NCBI GenBank assembly: GCA_963704585.1
Contig: OY969919.1
Location: 1,178,001 to 1,242,000 of the forward strand
Length of the DNA stretch: 64,000 nt
Source: Bog-756 sp963704585
GTDB taxonomy: Bacteria > Actinomycetota > Acidimicrobiia > Acidimicrobiales > RAAP-2
Direction of reading: 5' to 3'
Shown here piece by piece: positions 32,854 to 40,444 of the stretch (positions are counted from its first letter, which is position 1; each line of letters begins with the position of its first letter). The notes beneath the pieces were generated by a model. The model ran no database searches and was not told the DNA's origin. It saw nothing but the letters and a program-made list of their open reading frames with translations. A program made the position numbers and the translations under genes.

Positions 32854-33057
32854 ATGGCGGTGACCGCCATCTGGCTGGTGCTCTTCGGCCTCGCGGTCGC
32901 CTGGGAGGCCCGGTGCCACCTCGGAGCGAACCCGCCGCCCGGACTGACGAACCTGGCCGGCGCCGCCTGGCGGCACCCGGCTGGACGAGTGGTCCTCCTC
33001 GCGGCGTGGGCGTTCGCGGGCTGGCACGTCTTCGCCCGGTACACCCTGCCGACGTGA
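32854..33057 (+). CDS. DUF6186-like small membrane protein
   Basis: The 67-residue protein begins MAVTAIWLVLFGLAVAWEA, a membrane helix ending in Glu-Ala, and has a second helix (VVLLAAWAFAGWHVFARY). The pattern PPGLTNLAGAAWRHP between them matches an actinobacterial small membrane family (I recall DUF6186). Function unknown. Its stop overlaps the GTG of the next gene (GTGA). Confidence 0.7.
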   Translation: MAVTAIWLVLFGLAVAWEARCHLGANPPPGLTNLAGAAWRHPAGRVVLLAAWAFAGWHVFARYTLPT

Positions 33058-33789
33058 CCGCCACCGTCTCGCCGCTCGGCTACTGGTCGTCGGTCGCGGT
33101 CGCCGCGGTCACGTGCACCGTGCTCTGCGTCGCCGCACGGCGCCGACCCGGCGCCTGGACGCGCCGCGCCGCCGCGGGTGATCGCCGCCGTGTTGCTCGC
33201 CGACGCCGCCAGCTACACCGTCTCACTCGTCCACAACGGCACCTGGTCGTGGAAGAGCTCGCTGCCCCTCGCCCTCTGCAACGTCGGCGTGCTGGTCGCC
33301 GCGGCCGCGTGCTGGTGGCTGTCCCCCCTGCTCGTCGAGCTCACCTACTTCTGGGGACTCGCGGGCACCCTCCAGGCGATCGTCACGCCCGATCTCAACG
33401 TGACCTTCCCCCACCTCGTGTTCTTCGAGTACGTCGCCGGTCACACCGGGATCGTCCTCGCCGCGCTCTTCCTGGTGGTCGGCATGGGCATCCACCCTCG
33501 CCGCCGCGCGGTGCCCCGCGTGCTCGTGATCACCGCCGCGTACACGGCATTCGTCGGCCTCGTCGACGGTCTCACCGGAGCCGACTACATGTTCCTTCGC
33601 GAGCCACCCGCGGAGTGGACGCTGCTCCGACTCCTCGGTCCGTGGCCCTGGTACGTCCTGAGCGCGACGGCGGTCGCCCTCGTCGTGTTCACCGCCCTCG
33701 ACGCGCCGTTCTGGGTCGAGCGGCGCCATCCCCCGCCCGACCGGCCGGATGCCGGACCGGTCGCGGCCGCATCGCCGGTGGGCCCGTGA
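33054..33789 (+). pseudogene. TIGR02206 family membrane protein, single-base frameshift
   Basis: The GTG at 33054 overlaps the previous stop and opens a frame with a membrane helix (SPLGYWSSVAVAAVTCTVLC) ending RRPGAWTRRAA. From GTG 33178 the next frame carries the rest: VLLADAASYTVSLVHNGTWS, LPLALCNVGVLVAAAACWW, TYFWGLAGTLQAIVTPDLN and GPWPWYVLSATAVAL. This is the six- or seven-helix TIGR02206/YwaF-like family. Removing one G from the GGG run at 33176-33178 fuses the two frames into a normal-length protein. It is either an assembly error or an inactivated gene; initiation at 33178 would lose the first helix. It ends in a GTGA overlap with the MFS gene. Confidence 0.75.
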
Positions 33790-35090
33790 GCGGTGAGACC
33801 GAGCTCGGGCCGCCCGAGGCGACACCGCCTGGGAGCGCACCGCCGCTCCGGCTCCACCGCTGGCTCGACCGTCGGGTCGTCGCCCTCGCACTCGCCGCGC
33901 TGGCGGCGGGCTTCGGCCAGTTCGGCTTGGTGGCCGCGCTCGGCGACGTCGCCCGCGGCTTCGGCCAGGTGACCGCGGGACGATCCATCGCCGACCAGGT
34001 CGGACTCTCCGGGACCGAGCTCGGTGCCGGCCTCGCCGTCATCAGGCTGGCCTCGCTCGGGAGCCTGCCCCTCGTCGGTGCCGCCGACCGCGTCGGACGA
34101 CGACGCATGCTGCTGTGGTCGGTGACCGTCGGCCTCCTGCTCACGGTCGGGGCGTCGGCGAGCCCCGGGTACTGGTGGTTCGTCGCCGTCTTCGCGCTCG
34201 GCCGGCCCCTGCTCAGCACCACCAACGCGCTCGCGCAGGTCGCTGCCGCCGAGCAGACCGCGGCACCGGACCGTGCCGCCGCGGTCGCCCTCGCTGCCGC
34301 CGGGTACGGCGTCGGTGCCGGGCTCATCGCGATCATCCACTCGCTGGCGTCGGGCACCCTCGGCTTCCGCGGCATGTTCGCCCTCGCGGTGGTGCCGTTG
34401 GCGCTCGTGCCGCTGCTCCGCCGCTGGGTCGAGGAGCCCGACCGGTACCGCGTCGCGGCCGCGGCGACCGATCACCCGCTGCCGGTGCTCGGTCCGGTCG
34501 GGCGACCCTTCCGCCGGCGCCTCGCGGTCGTCGTCGTGGTCGGCTTCGCGATCGCGGTCATCTCGGGGCCGGCGACCAGCTTCGCCTATCTCTACGCGCA
34601 GAACGTCGTGCACCAGCGCGGCGTGGTCACCGCTGCCATGGTCGTCGCGGCCGGCGCCGCAGGGCTGGTCGGGCTCCTCGCGGGCCGGTGGCTCGCCGAC
34701 CATGTCGGCCGGCGCGCGACCGCCGCGTCCGGCATCGTCGGTCTCGCGCTCTTCGGCGCCCTCACCTACTCGGGCTCGGGTGGGGCCCTCTTCGTCGGCT
34801 ATGTCCTCGGCGTGCTGGCCGGCTCGGTGATCGCGCCGCCGACCGGCGCGCTGCTCGCCGAGCTCTTCCCCACCTCGGTGCGTGCGTCGGCGACCGGCTG
34901 GTGGGTCGCCGCGAGCGTCGTCGGGGCCGGCGTCGGGCTCGTCGCGTTCGGCGCGGTGGCCGACGTCGGCAACCGGTTCGCGACGGCGGCGGTCGCCACC
35001 TTCCTGCCGGCCGCCGCGGGGGCGCTCTTCCTCTGGCTGGTCCCCGAGACGCGTGGTCGCGAGCCCGAGGACCTCTGGCCGGTGCAGTGA
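33786..35090 (+). CDS. MFS transporter
   Basis: The 434-residue protein has 11-12 membrane helices. The MFS motif A-like loop GAADRVGRRRMLLWS follows helix 2, and a second copy LADHVGRRATAAS lies in the C-terminal half. PPTGALLAELFPTSVRASATG is typical of sugar-porter and multidrug branches. The substrate is unknown. The GTG start at 33786 overlaps the upstream stop (GTGA), making it the last gene of the four-gene membrane operon. Confidence 0.88.
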   Translation: MSGETELGPPEATPPGSAPPLRLHRWLDRRVVALALAALAAGFGQFGLVAALGDVARGFGQVTAGRSIADQVGLSGTELGAGLAVIRLASLGSLPLVGAADRVGRRRMLLWSVTVGLLLTVGASASPGYWWFVAVFALGRPLLSTTNALAQVAAAEQTAAPDRAAAVALAAAGYGVGAGLIAIIHSLASGTLGFRGMFALAVVPLALVPLLRRWVEEPDRYRVAAAATDHPLPVLGPVGRPFRRRLAVVVVVGFAIAVISGPATSFAYLYAQNVVHQRGVVTAAMVVAAGAAGLVGLLAGRWLADHVGRRATAASGIVGLALFGALTYSGSGGALFVGYVLGVLAGSVIAPPTGALLAELFPTSVRASATGWWVAASVVGAGVGLVAFGAVADVGNRFATAAVATFLPAAAGALFLWLVPETRGREPEDLWPVQ

Positions 35091-35133
35091 CCACGCCGCT
35101 CCCGGACCGACCGCGCCGATCGTCGCCCCGGGG

Positions 35134-36309
35134 TCAGGTCGTGTAGAGCGTCTCGATCGGGAGCGGCTCGCGGTTGAACGCGGGGAACTTCGGCCTCGCG
35201 AGCTCGCGGTAGCGCGAGGTCGAGACGACCGGGTCACGGTCGAGCTCGGGGATCACGTGCGCGCCGAAGGTCTCGAGGAGCTCGATGGCCTCCTCGTGGG
35301 ACGTGGCGTCACCGGGCAGCCCGAAGCAGACCTGGTCGGCGCCGTAGTCGACGAATGGCTGCAGCTGCTCGCAGATCTCCTCGGGGGCGCCGCACAGCAG
35401 GTAGCCCCCGGCGATGAGCTCGTCGAGCTGGTCCTCGGTCGGCGGGGTGGGCGGCTTCGGCCAGCGGGACCCGCCGGGTCCGGGCATCGTGTCGTGGTAG
35501 AGGGAGACCATCGAGGGCAGGTAGCCGTTCCCGACCCGGGTCGCCTGCTCGCCGGCGAGCGCCCGGTCGCTCGAGCAGCGCACCGCCGTGGTGATCATCG
35601 CGTTGTCGTTCACGTACTCCCCGACCGGGTCGGTGCATTCGCTGATGCCCTTCTTGTACGACTCGATCCAAGGAGCGACGGTGTGCACCGACGAGAAGGT
35701 GAACCCGAGGGCACCCTGGCCGAGCCGACCGGCCTTCTCCCAGGTGGACGGCGAGCCCACGGCGAGCCAGAACGCCGGGTGCCCCGGCCCCCACGGCTTG
35801 GGCAGCACGTTGTGCGGGACGTCCATGTCCCAGTGCGTGCCGTGGTACGTGAAGTCCTTCTGCTCCCACATCCGGCAGAGCTCGTAGATCACGTCGTCGT
35901 AGTCGGCCCGCGTGGACTCCTTGTCGTGGATGTTCATGGTGCCGATCTCGTGGGAGCCCGCGCCTCGCCCGGTCCCGAACTCGAAGCGGCGCTTCGTGAG
36001 GTGGTCGAGGGTCGCGACGCGCTCGGCCGTCCGGACGGGGTGGTTGACCCGGGGCGAGATGTTGAAGATCCCCGAGCCGATGTGGATGCGCTCGGTCGTC
36101 GCGGCGAGGTAGCCCGCGTCGACCTCCGGAGCCGACCGGTGGGAGTACTCGTTGAGCCCGTGGTGCTCGGTCAGCCAGACGAATTTGAAGCCCTTGCGGT
36201 CCGCGACCTGGGCGAGCTCGAGCTCACGGAGCAGCGCGGCGTGCTCGGCCTCGGTGTCGTGCGCCTGCGGACCGGGCAGGTAGCCCTGCAGGAAGATCCC
36301 GAACTCCAT
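35134..36309 (-). CDS. LLM class flavin-dependent oxidoreductase (luciferase-like)
   Basis: The 391-residue protein has the bacterial luciferase-like TIM barrel: MEFGIFLQGYLPG, FVWLTEHHGLNEYSHRSAPE, IHIGSGIFNISPRVNHPVRT, RRFEFGTGRGAGSHEIG and FWLAVGSPSTWEKAGRLG. The HH in TEHH and the GTGRG loop bind flavin (FMN or F420). These enzymes oxidise small organic substrates. GGAGGAG lies before ATG 36309. It is divergent from a cytochrome P450 and may share its control region, which suggests a two-enzyme catabolic unit. Confidence 0.88.
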   Translation of the reverse strand: MEFGIFLQGYLPGPQAHDTEAEHAALLRELELAQVADRKGFKFVWLTEHHGLNEYSHRSAPEVDAGYLAATTERIHIGSGIFNISPRVNHPVRTAERVATLDHLTKRRFEFGTGRGAGSHEIGTMNIHDKESTRADYDDVIYELCRMWEQKDFTYHGTHWDMDVPHNVLPKPWGPGHPAFWLAVGSPSTWEKAGRLGQGALGFTFSSVHTVAPWIESYKKGISECTDPVGEYVNDNAMITTAVRCSSDRALAGEQATRVGNGYLPSMVSLYHDTMPGPGGSRWPKPPTPPTEDQLDELIAGGYLLCGAPEEICEQLQPFVDYGADQVCFGLPGDATSHEEAIELLETFGAHVIPELDRDPVVSTSRYRELARPKFPAFNREPLPIETLYTT

Positions 36310-36403
36310 GGTCAGCTCCTCCCCTTCGGCGGGCATGGCGCCCGGCATCGCCACGGTAGGCAGGTCGCGCCATGGACCACCAGGGCCGAAAGTCCCGAAA
36401 CTG

Positions 36404-36413
36404 GAACGTGTTC
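36404..36413. promoter_or_regulatory. Small palindrome in the LLM/P450 divergent region
   Basis: GAAC-GT-GTTC is a perfect 10-base inverted repeat. It lies 95 bases before the LLM start and about 75 bases upstream of the P450 -35 box. It could be a half-site-sharing operator for a regulator of the divergent pair; none is encoded next to it. Confidence 0.3.
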
Positions 36414-36467
36414 TCGCGCCTCGAATTCATCCCGCCGGCAGGCGACGCGAGAAGATCGCTGGTCATC

Positions 36468-36517
36468 GAACGCGTCCGCCGAAAAGCATGGACAGGGTCT
36501 GCAACGCGTTCTAACGT
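36468..36517 (+). promoter_or_regulatory. P450 promoter flanked by an inverted repeat
   Basis: TGGACA at 36489-36494 (5/6 match to TTGACA) is followed after 17 bases by TAACGT at 36512-36517. GAACGCGT at 36468-36475 and its complement ACGCGTTC at 36504-36511 bracket the -35 box, and the right arm abuts the -10. This geometry fits operator control of the P450 gene starting at 36577. Confidence 0.5.
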
Positions 36518-36576
36518 GAGGCCCGCACTGACGACGGGACGCCCGCACGGTGGGCGCGCCCAGGGAGGGACACCCG

Positions 36577-37806
36577 ATGGCCCCGACGACCGCCCGGCCC
36601 ACGTGCGAGTTCGACGTCCTGGACCGCTCCTTCTACCAGGACCCGCACCCGGCCTACACCTGGATGCGGGCCAACCGGCCCATCTACTGGGACGAGAAGA
36701 ACGAGATCTGGGTCGTGTCGCGGCACGCCGAGGTCTCCTACGTCTCGCTCCATCCCAACGAGTTCTGCTCGGGCCAGGGCGTCCGGCCGAAGGAGGAGGC
36801 GAGCCTCTCCCTCATCGGACTCGACGGCGAGCGCCACGTCCGGCAGCGTCGCCTCCTCAACCAGGGCTTCTCCCCCAAGATGATGCGGATCATGGAGCCC
36901 CGGGTGCGCCAGGTGGTGACCGAGGTCCTCGACGAGCTCGAGGGTCGGTCGTCGTGCGACTTCGTGAACGACGTGGCCATCCCGGTCCCGCTCGTGATCA
37001 TCGCCGAGCTCATGGGGCTCCCGATCGAGGACCGGGTCCAGCTCGGCAGGTGGTCCGACCGGATGATGGCCGGTGAGGGGCGGAGCAGCCTCGACGATCC
37101 CGTGATGGCCGATGCGGGCGCGGCGTTCGGGGAGTACCTCGCGTACCTGACGGAGATGGTCGACGACCGCCGCAGCCGCATCCGGAGCGGGGATCCGGTC
37201 CCCGACGACGCGGTGAGCGTGCTGGTCGGTGCCGACGAGGACGGGGTGCTCGTCTCCAACGAGGAGCTCGAGCACGACGAGCTCACCATGTTCCTCGTGG
37301 TTCTCCTCGTCGCCGGCAACGAGACCACGCGCAATGCGATCTCCGGCGGCATGTGGGCGTTCCACCGCTTCCCCGCCGAGTGGCAGCGGCTCCGCGACCA
37401 CCCCGAGCACTTCGCGACGATGGCCGACGAGATCACCCGCTTCGTGAGCCCGGTGCTCAGCTTCTGCCGGACCGCGACCTCCGACACCGAACTCCTCGGC
37501 CAGCGGATCGAGCAGGGGGAGAAGGTGCTCCTCCTCTACCAGTCGGCCAACCGCGACGAGGACGTCTTCGAGGACCCCGACGCGCTGCGCGTCGACCGGA
37601 GCCCGAACCCGCACCTCGGCTTCGGGGTCGGACCCCACGTCTGCATGGGCATCAACCTCGCGCGACTCGAGATCCGGGTCCTCTTCGAGGAGCTCCTCAG
37701 GCGGTATCCCGACATCGACGTCGCTCCGGGTGTCCGCCCGGTCTACGGCGAGCACACGCTGGTGCACGCGATCGAGACGCTTCCGGTCACCTTCACCGTC
37801 GCCTGA
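36577..37806 (+). CDS. Cytochrome P450
   Basis: The 409-residue soluble P450 has the I-helix motif AGNETTRN, the K-helix ExxR in EITR, and the heme loop GFGVGPHVCMG with ligand Cys356. N-terminal DRSFYQDPHPAYTWMR is typical of bacterial CYPs near the CYP125/CYP142 and related groups, but I cannot fix the subfamily. It needs ferredoxin and reductase partners encoded elsewhere. GGAGGG precedes ATG 36577. The divergent LLM oxidoreductase suggests joint oxidation of a hydrophobic substrate. Confidence 0.9.
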   Translation: MAPTTARPTCEFDVLDRSFYQDPHPAYTWMRANRPIYWDEKNEIWVVSRHAEVSYVSLHPNEFCSGQGVRPKEEASLSLIGLDGERHVRQRRLLNQGFSPKMMRIMEPRVRQVVTEVLDELEGRSSCDFVNDVAIPVPLVIIAELMGLPIEDRVQLGRWSDRMMAGEGRSSLDDPVMADAGAAFGEYLAYLTEMVDDRRSRIRSGDPVPDDAVSVLVGADEDGVLVSNEELEHDELTMFLVVLLVAGNETTRNAISGGMWAFHRFPAEWQRLRDHPEHFATMADEITRFVSPVLSFCRTATSDTELLGQRIEQGEKVLLLYQSANRDEDVFEDPDALRVDRSPNPHLGFGVGPHVCMGINLARLEIRVLFEELLRRYPDIDVAPGVRPVYGEHTLVHAIETLPVTFTVA

Positions 37807-37818
37807 CCCCGGAGCCGG

Positions 37819-38946
37819 TCAGGCGACGAGCGCGTCGCGGACCACCTCGCCGATCTGGTCGATCTCGAGGAGGAAGCCGTCGTGGCCCGAAGGTGATTCG
37901 ACGACGGTGACCGTCGGCCGTCCCGGGAGCAGGCGCGCGAGCTCGAGCTGGAGGTCGAGCGGGTAGAGCCGGTCCGAGGAGATGCCCACGACGGCCACCG
38001 CGGCACGCACCCCGCCGAGCGCCGCCTCGACACCGCCGCGGCCACGCCCGACGTCGTGGAGGTTCATCGCCTCCGACAGGACGATGTAGGTGTTGGGGTC
38101 GAACCGGGCTCCGAGCTTCTCGCCGTGGTGCTGGAGGTAGGACTCGACCGCGAACCGCCCGCCCTTCATCGGGTCCTCGGCGGACTGCCCCCGTCGACCG
38201 AAGCGCGCCTCGAGCTCGCGCTCGGTCCGGTAGCCCACCTGGCCGATGCCCCGGGCCAGCGCCATCCCGTCGGTCGGCCGCGCCCCGGTCGCGTAGTAGT
38301 CGCCCCCGGCGAATCGCGGGTCGGCGCGGACGGCCCGGACCTGCAACGAGCAGAGCGCGATCTGCTCCGCCGTCGCGGCGGCGCCGACCGCGAGCACCAC
38401 CGCGCGCTCGACCCGCCCGGGTCGGCCGACGCACCACTCGAGGACGCGCATCCCGCCCATCGAACCGCCGACCACGCCGAACCAACGCTCGATCCCGAGG
38501 TGGTCGGCCAACCCCGCCTCGACGTCGACCTGGTCGCGGATGGTCACGATCGGGAAGCGCGGGCCGAAGGGCCGGCCGCCCGGTCCCGGTGAGGCGGGGC
38601 CTGTCGTCCCCTGGCATCCGCCGAGCACGTTGGGGCAGACGACGAAGAACCGGTCGGTGTCGATCGCCCGCCCGGGGCCGATCAGGCCGTCCCACCAGCC
38701 GGGCGACGGGTGCCCACCGCCCGCGGGGCCCGCGGCGTGCGAGTCACCGGTCAGCGCGTGCAGCACGAGGACCGCGTTGCCCCGGCGCGCGTCGAGCTCG
38801 CCCCAGGTCTCGTAGGCGACGACCACTTCGGCCAGGGTGCCGCCTCCTTCGAGCCGCAGGCCGCCGTCGCCCGACATGCGTGCGAACCGCCGCCGTCCCG
38901 GGTCGCCGCCGGGCTGCCACACCCCGGGGACCGCGACCGTGGTCAC
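37819..38946 (-). CDS. metX: Homoserine O-acetyltransferase (MetX-like)
   Basis: The 375-residue alpha/beta hydrolase-fold protein begins with a GTG overlapping the metY stop (GTGA). Family signatures: VVAYETWGELDARRGNAVLV, ALTGDSHAAG, CPNVLGGCQGTTGP, nucleophile Ser in VGGSMGGMRVLEW, catalytic Asp in GISSDRLYPLDLQ, and His in ESPSGHDGFL. It transfers an acetyl (or succinyl) group from CoA to homoserine, activating it for direct sulfhydrylation by the neighbouring MetY. Acetyl versus succinyl specificity is not readable here. Confidence 0.92.
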   Translation of the reverse strand: MTTVAVPGVWQPGGDPGRRRFARMSGDGGLRLEGGGTLAEVVVAYETWGELDARRGNAVLVLHALTGDSHAAGPAGGGHPSPGWWDGLIGPGRAIDTDRFFVVCPNVLGGCQGTTGPASPGPGGRPFGPRFPIVTIRDQVDVEAGLADHLGIERWFGVVGGSMGGMRVLEWCVGRPGRVERAVVLAVGAAATAEQIALCSLQVRAVRADPRFAGGDYYATGARPTDGMALARGIGQVGYRTERELEARFGRRGQSAEDPMKGGRFAVESYLQHHGEKLGARFDPNTYIVLSEAMNLHDVGRGRGGVEAALGGVRAAVAVVGISSDRLYPLDLQLELARLLPGRPTVTVVESPSGHDGFLLEIDQIGEVVRDALVA

Positions 38947-40241
38947 GACCCCTTCGCGGCGCGGAATCCCGACTCGAGGTCGGCGAGGATGTCGGCGAGC
39001 GACTCGATCCCGACCGACAGCCGCACGAGGTCGGCGCTGACCCCGGTCGTGGTCTGCTCGGCCTCGGTGAGCTGCGAGTGGGTGGTCGAGGCCGGATGGA
39101 TGGCGAGGCTGCGCACGTCGCCCACGTTGGCGAGGTGGCTGAAGAGCTCGAGGCCCTCGATGAACCGCATGCCCGCCTCCGCTCCCCCCTCGATCCCGAA
39201 GGAGAGGATGGCGCCACCGCCGTTCGGCAGGTAGCGCTGCTGGCGCTCGTGCCACCGGCTCGACTCGAGCCCGGGATAGGCGACCCACGCCACCTCGTCT
39301 CGCGCCTCGAGCCAGCTGGCGACGGCCGTCGCGTTCTCGACGTGGCGCTCCATCCGGAGGCTCAGCGTCTCGACGCCCTGGAGGAAGAGGAACGAATTGA
39401 GCGGCGCGACAGCGGGTCCGAGGTCGCGGAGGTACTGGAGCCGCACCTTGAGCACGAAGCGCGCCGCGAAGAGCGCCTCGGGCAGCTCGCCGAAGACGAG
39501 ACCGTGGTAGCTCGGATCGGGTTCGGTGAACGCGGGGAACCGCCCGCTCCCCTCGTAGTCGAAGGCACCGCCGTCGACGATCACCCCGCCGATCGAGGTC
39601 CCGTGCCCGCCGAGGAACTTGGTCGCCGAGTGCACGATGACGTCGGCGCCGTGACGGAGCGGCTGGCAAAGGTAGGGCGTCGCCAGGGTGTTGTCGACGA
39701 CGAGGGGAATGCCGTGTCCGTGCGCCACGGCGGCCACGCCTTCGAAGTCGAGGACATCTCCTTTGGGATTGCCGAGCGTCTCGGCGTAGAAGGCCTTGGT
39801 CGACGGGCGCACCGCGGCACGCCACGCGTCGAGGTCGTCCGGGTCGTCGACGAACGTGACCTCGATGCCCAGCTTCGGCAGCGTGTAGTGGAAGAGGTTG
39901 TAGGTGCCCCCGTAGAGCGACGCGGAGGAGACGATGTGCCCGCCGTTCTCGGCGAGGTTGAGGAGCGCGAGCGACTCGGCCGCCTGGCCGCTCGCGACCG
40001 CGAGGGCGGCGACCCCGCCCTCGAGCGCGGCGATGCGCTCCTCGAAGACGGCCTGGGTCGGGTTCATGATGCGGGTGTAGATGTTGCCGAGCTCCTGGAG
40101 CCCGAAGAGCGCGGCCGCATGCGCGGTGTCGCGGAACGTGTAGCTGGTGGTCTGGTAGATGGGCACCGCACGCGCCCCGGTGGTCGGGTCGGGCTGGGCA
40201 CCGGCGTGGATCTGACGGGTCTCGAAGCCCCAGTCGGACAT
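38943..40241 (-). CDS. metY: O-acetylhomoserine aminocarboxypropyltransferase (MetY-like)
   Basis: The 432-residue Cys/Met-metabolism PLP enzyme starts GFETRQIHAGAQPDPTTGAR, with IYTRIMNPTQAVFEERIAAL, YGGTYNLFHYTLPKLGIEV, PLVVDNTLATPYLCQPL, and SATKFLGGHGTSIGG holding the PLP lysine. It makes homocysteine (or methionine) from O-acetylhomoserine and sulfide (or methanethiol). Length fits MetY rather than MetB/MetZ (~380-400). GGAGG precedes ATG 40241, and metX follows with a 4-base overlap, so the pair forms the direct-sulfhydrylation operon. Confidence 0.92.
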   Translation of the reverse strand: MSDWGFETRQIHAGAQPDPTTGARAVPIYQTTSYTFRDTAHAAALFGLQELGNIYTRIMNPTQAVFEERIAALEGGVAALAVASGQAAESLALLNLAENGGHIVSSASLYGGTYNLFHYTLPKLGIEVTFVDDPDDLDAWRAAVRPSTKAFYAETLGNPKGDVLDFEGVAAVAHGHGIPLVVDNTLATPYLCQPLRHGADVIVHSATKFLGGHGTSIGGVIVDGGAFDYEGSGRFPAFTEPDPSYHGLVFGELPEALFAARFVLKVRLQYLRDLGPAVAPLNSFLFLQGVETLSLRMERHVENATAVASWLEARDEVAWVAYPGLESSRWHERQQRYLPNGGGAILSFGIEGGAEAGMRFIEGLELFSHLANVGDVRSLAIHPASTTHSQLTEAEQTTTGVSADLVRLSVGIESLADILADLESGFRAAKGS

Positions 40242-40296
40242 GGCTCTTGCCTCCTCGCACCGGGCCCGCCGGACGGGGCGCCGGGCTGCGGACTCA

Positions 40297-40325
40297 ATCC
40301 TGGCAATGCTGACGGTATTGGTCAA
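40297..40325 (-). promoter_or_regulatory. Candidate metY-metX promoter
   Basis: On the minus strand TTGACC (40325-40320) is followed after 17 bases by CAGGAT (40302-40297). Transcription would start about 50 bases before the metY ATG at 40241. No S-box or SAM-riboswitch fold was recognised in the short leader. The -35 is a 5/6 match; the -10 is weak. Confidence 0.45.
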
Positions 40326-40444
40326 CAAGTCGACGGCCCGCCGCGGCCACCGCCGCAGGTCAACGCTATCCCCACCTGGGCCGACGGGACCCGGTCGGGC
40401 CGCTCCGGGCAGTCGGTGACCCTGAGCTGCCGGCTCCGCTCGGT

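Noticed and set aside
40303..40320. CAAT...ATTG dyad inside the metY promoter as a regulator site
   Set aside because: Only 4-bp arms with mismatches next to them; too weak to separate from chance.
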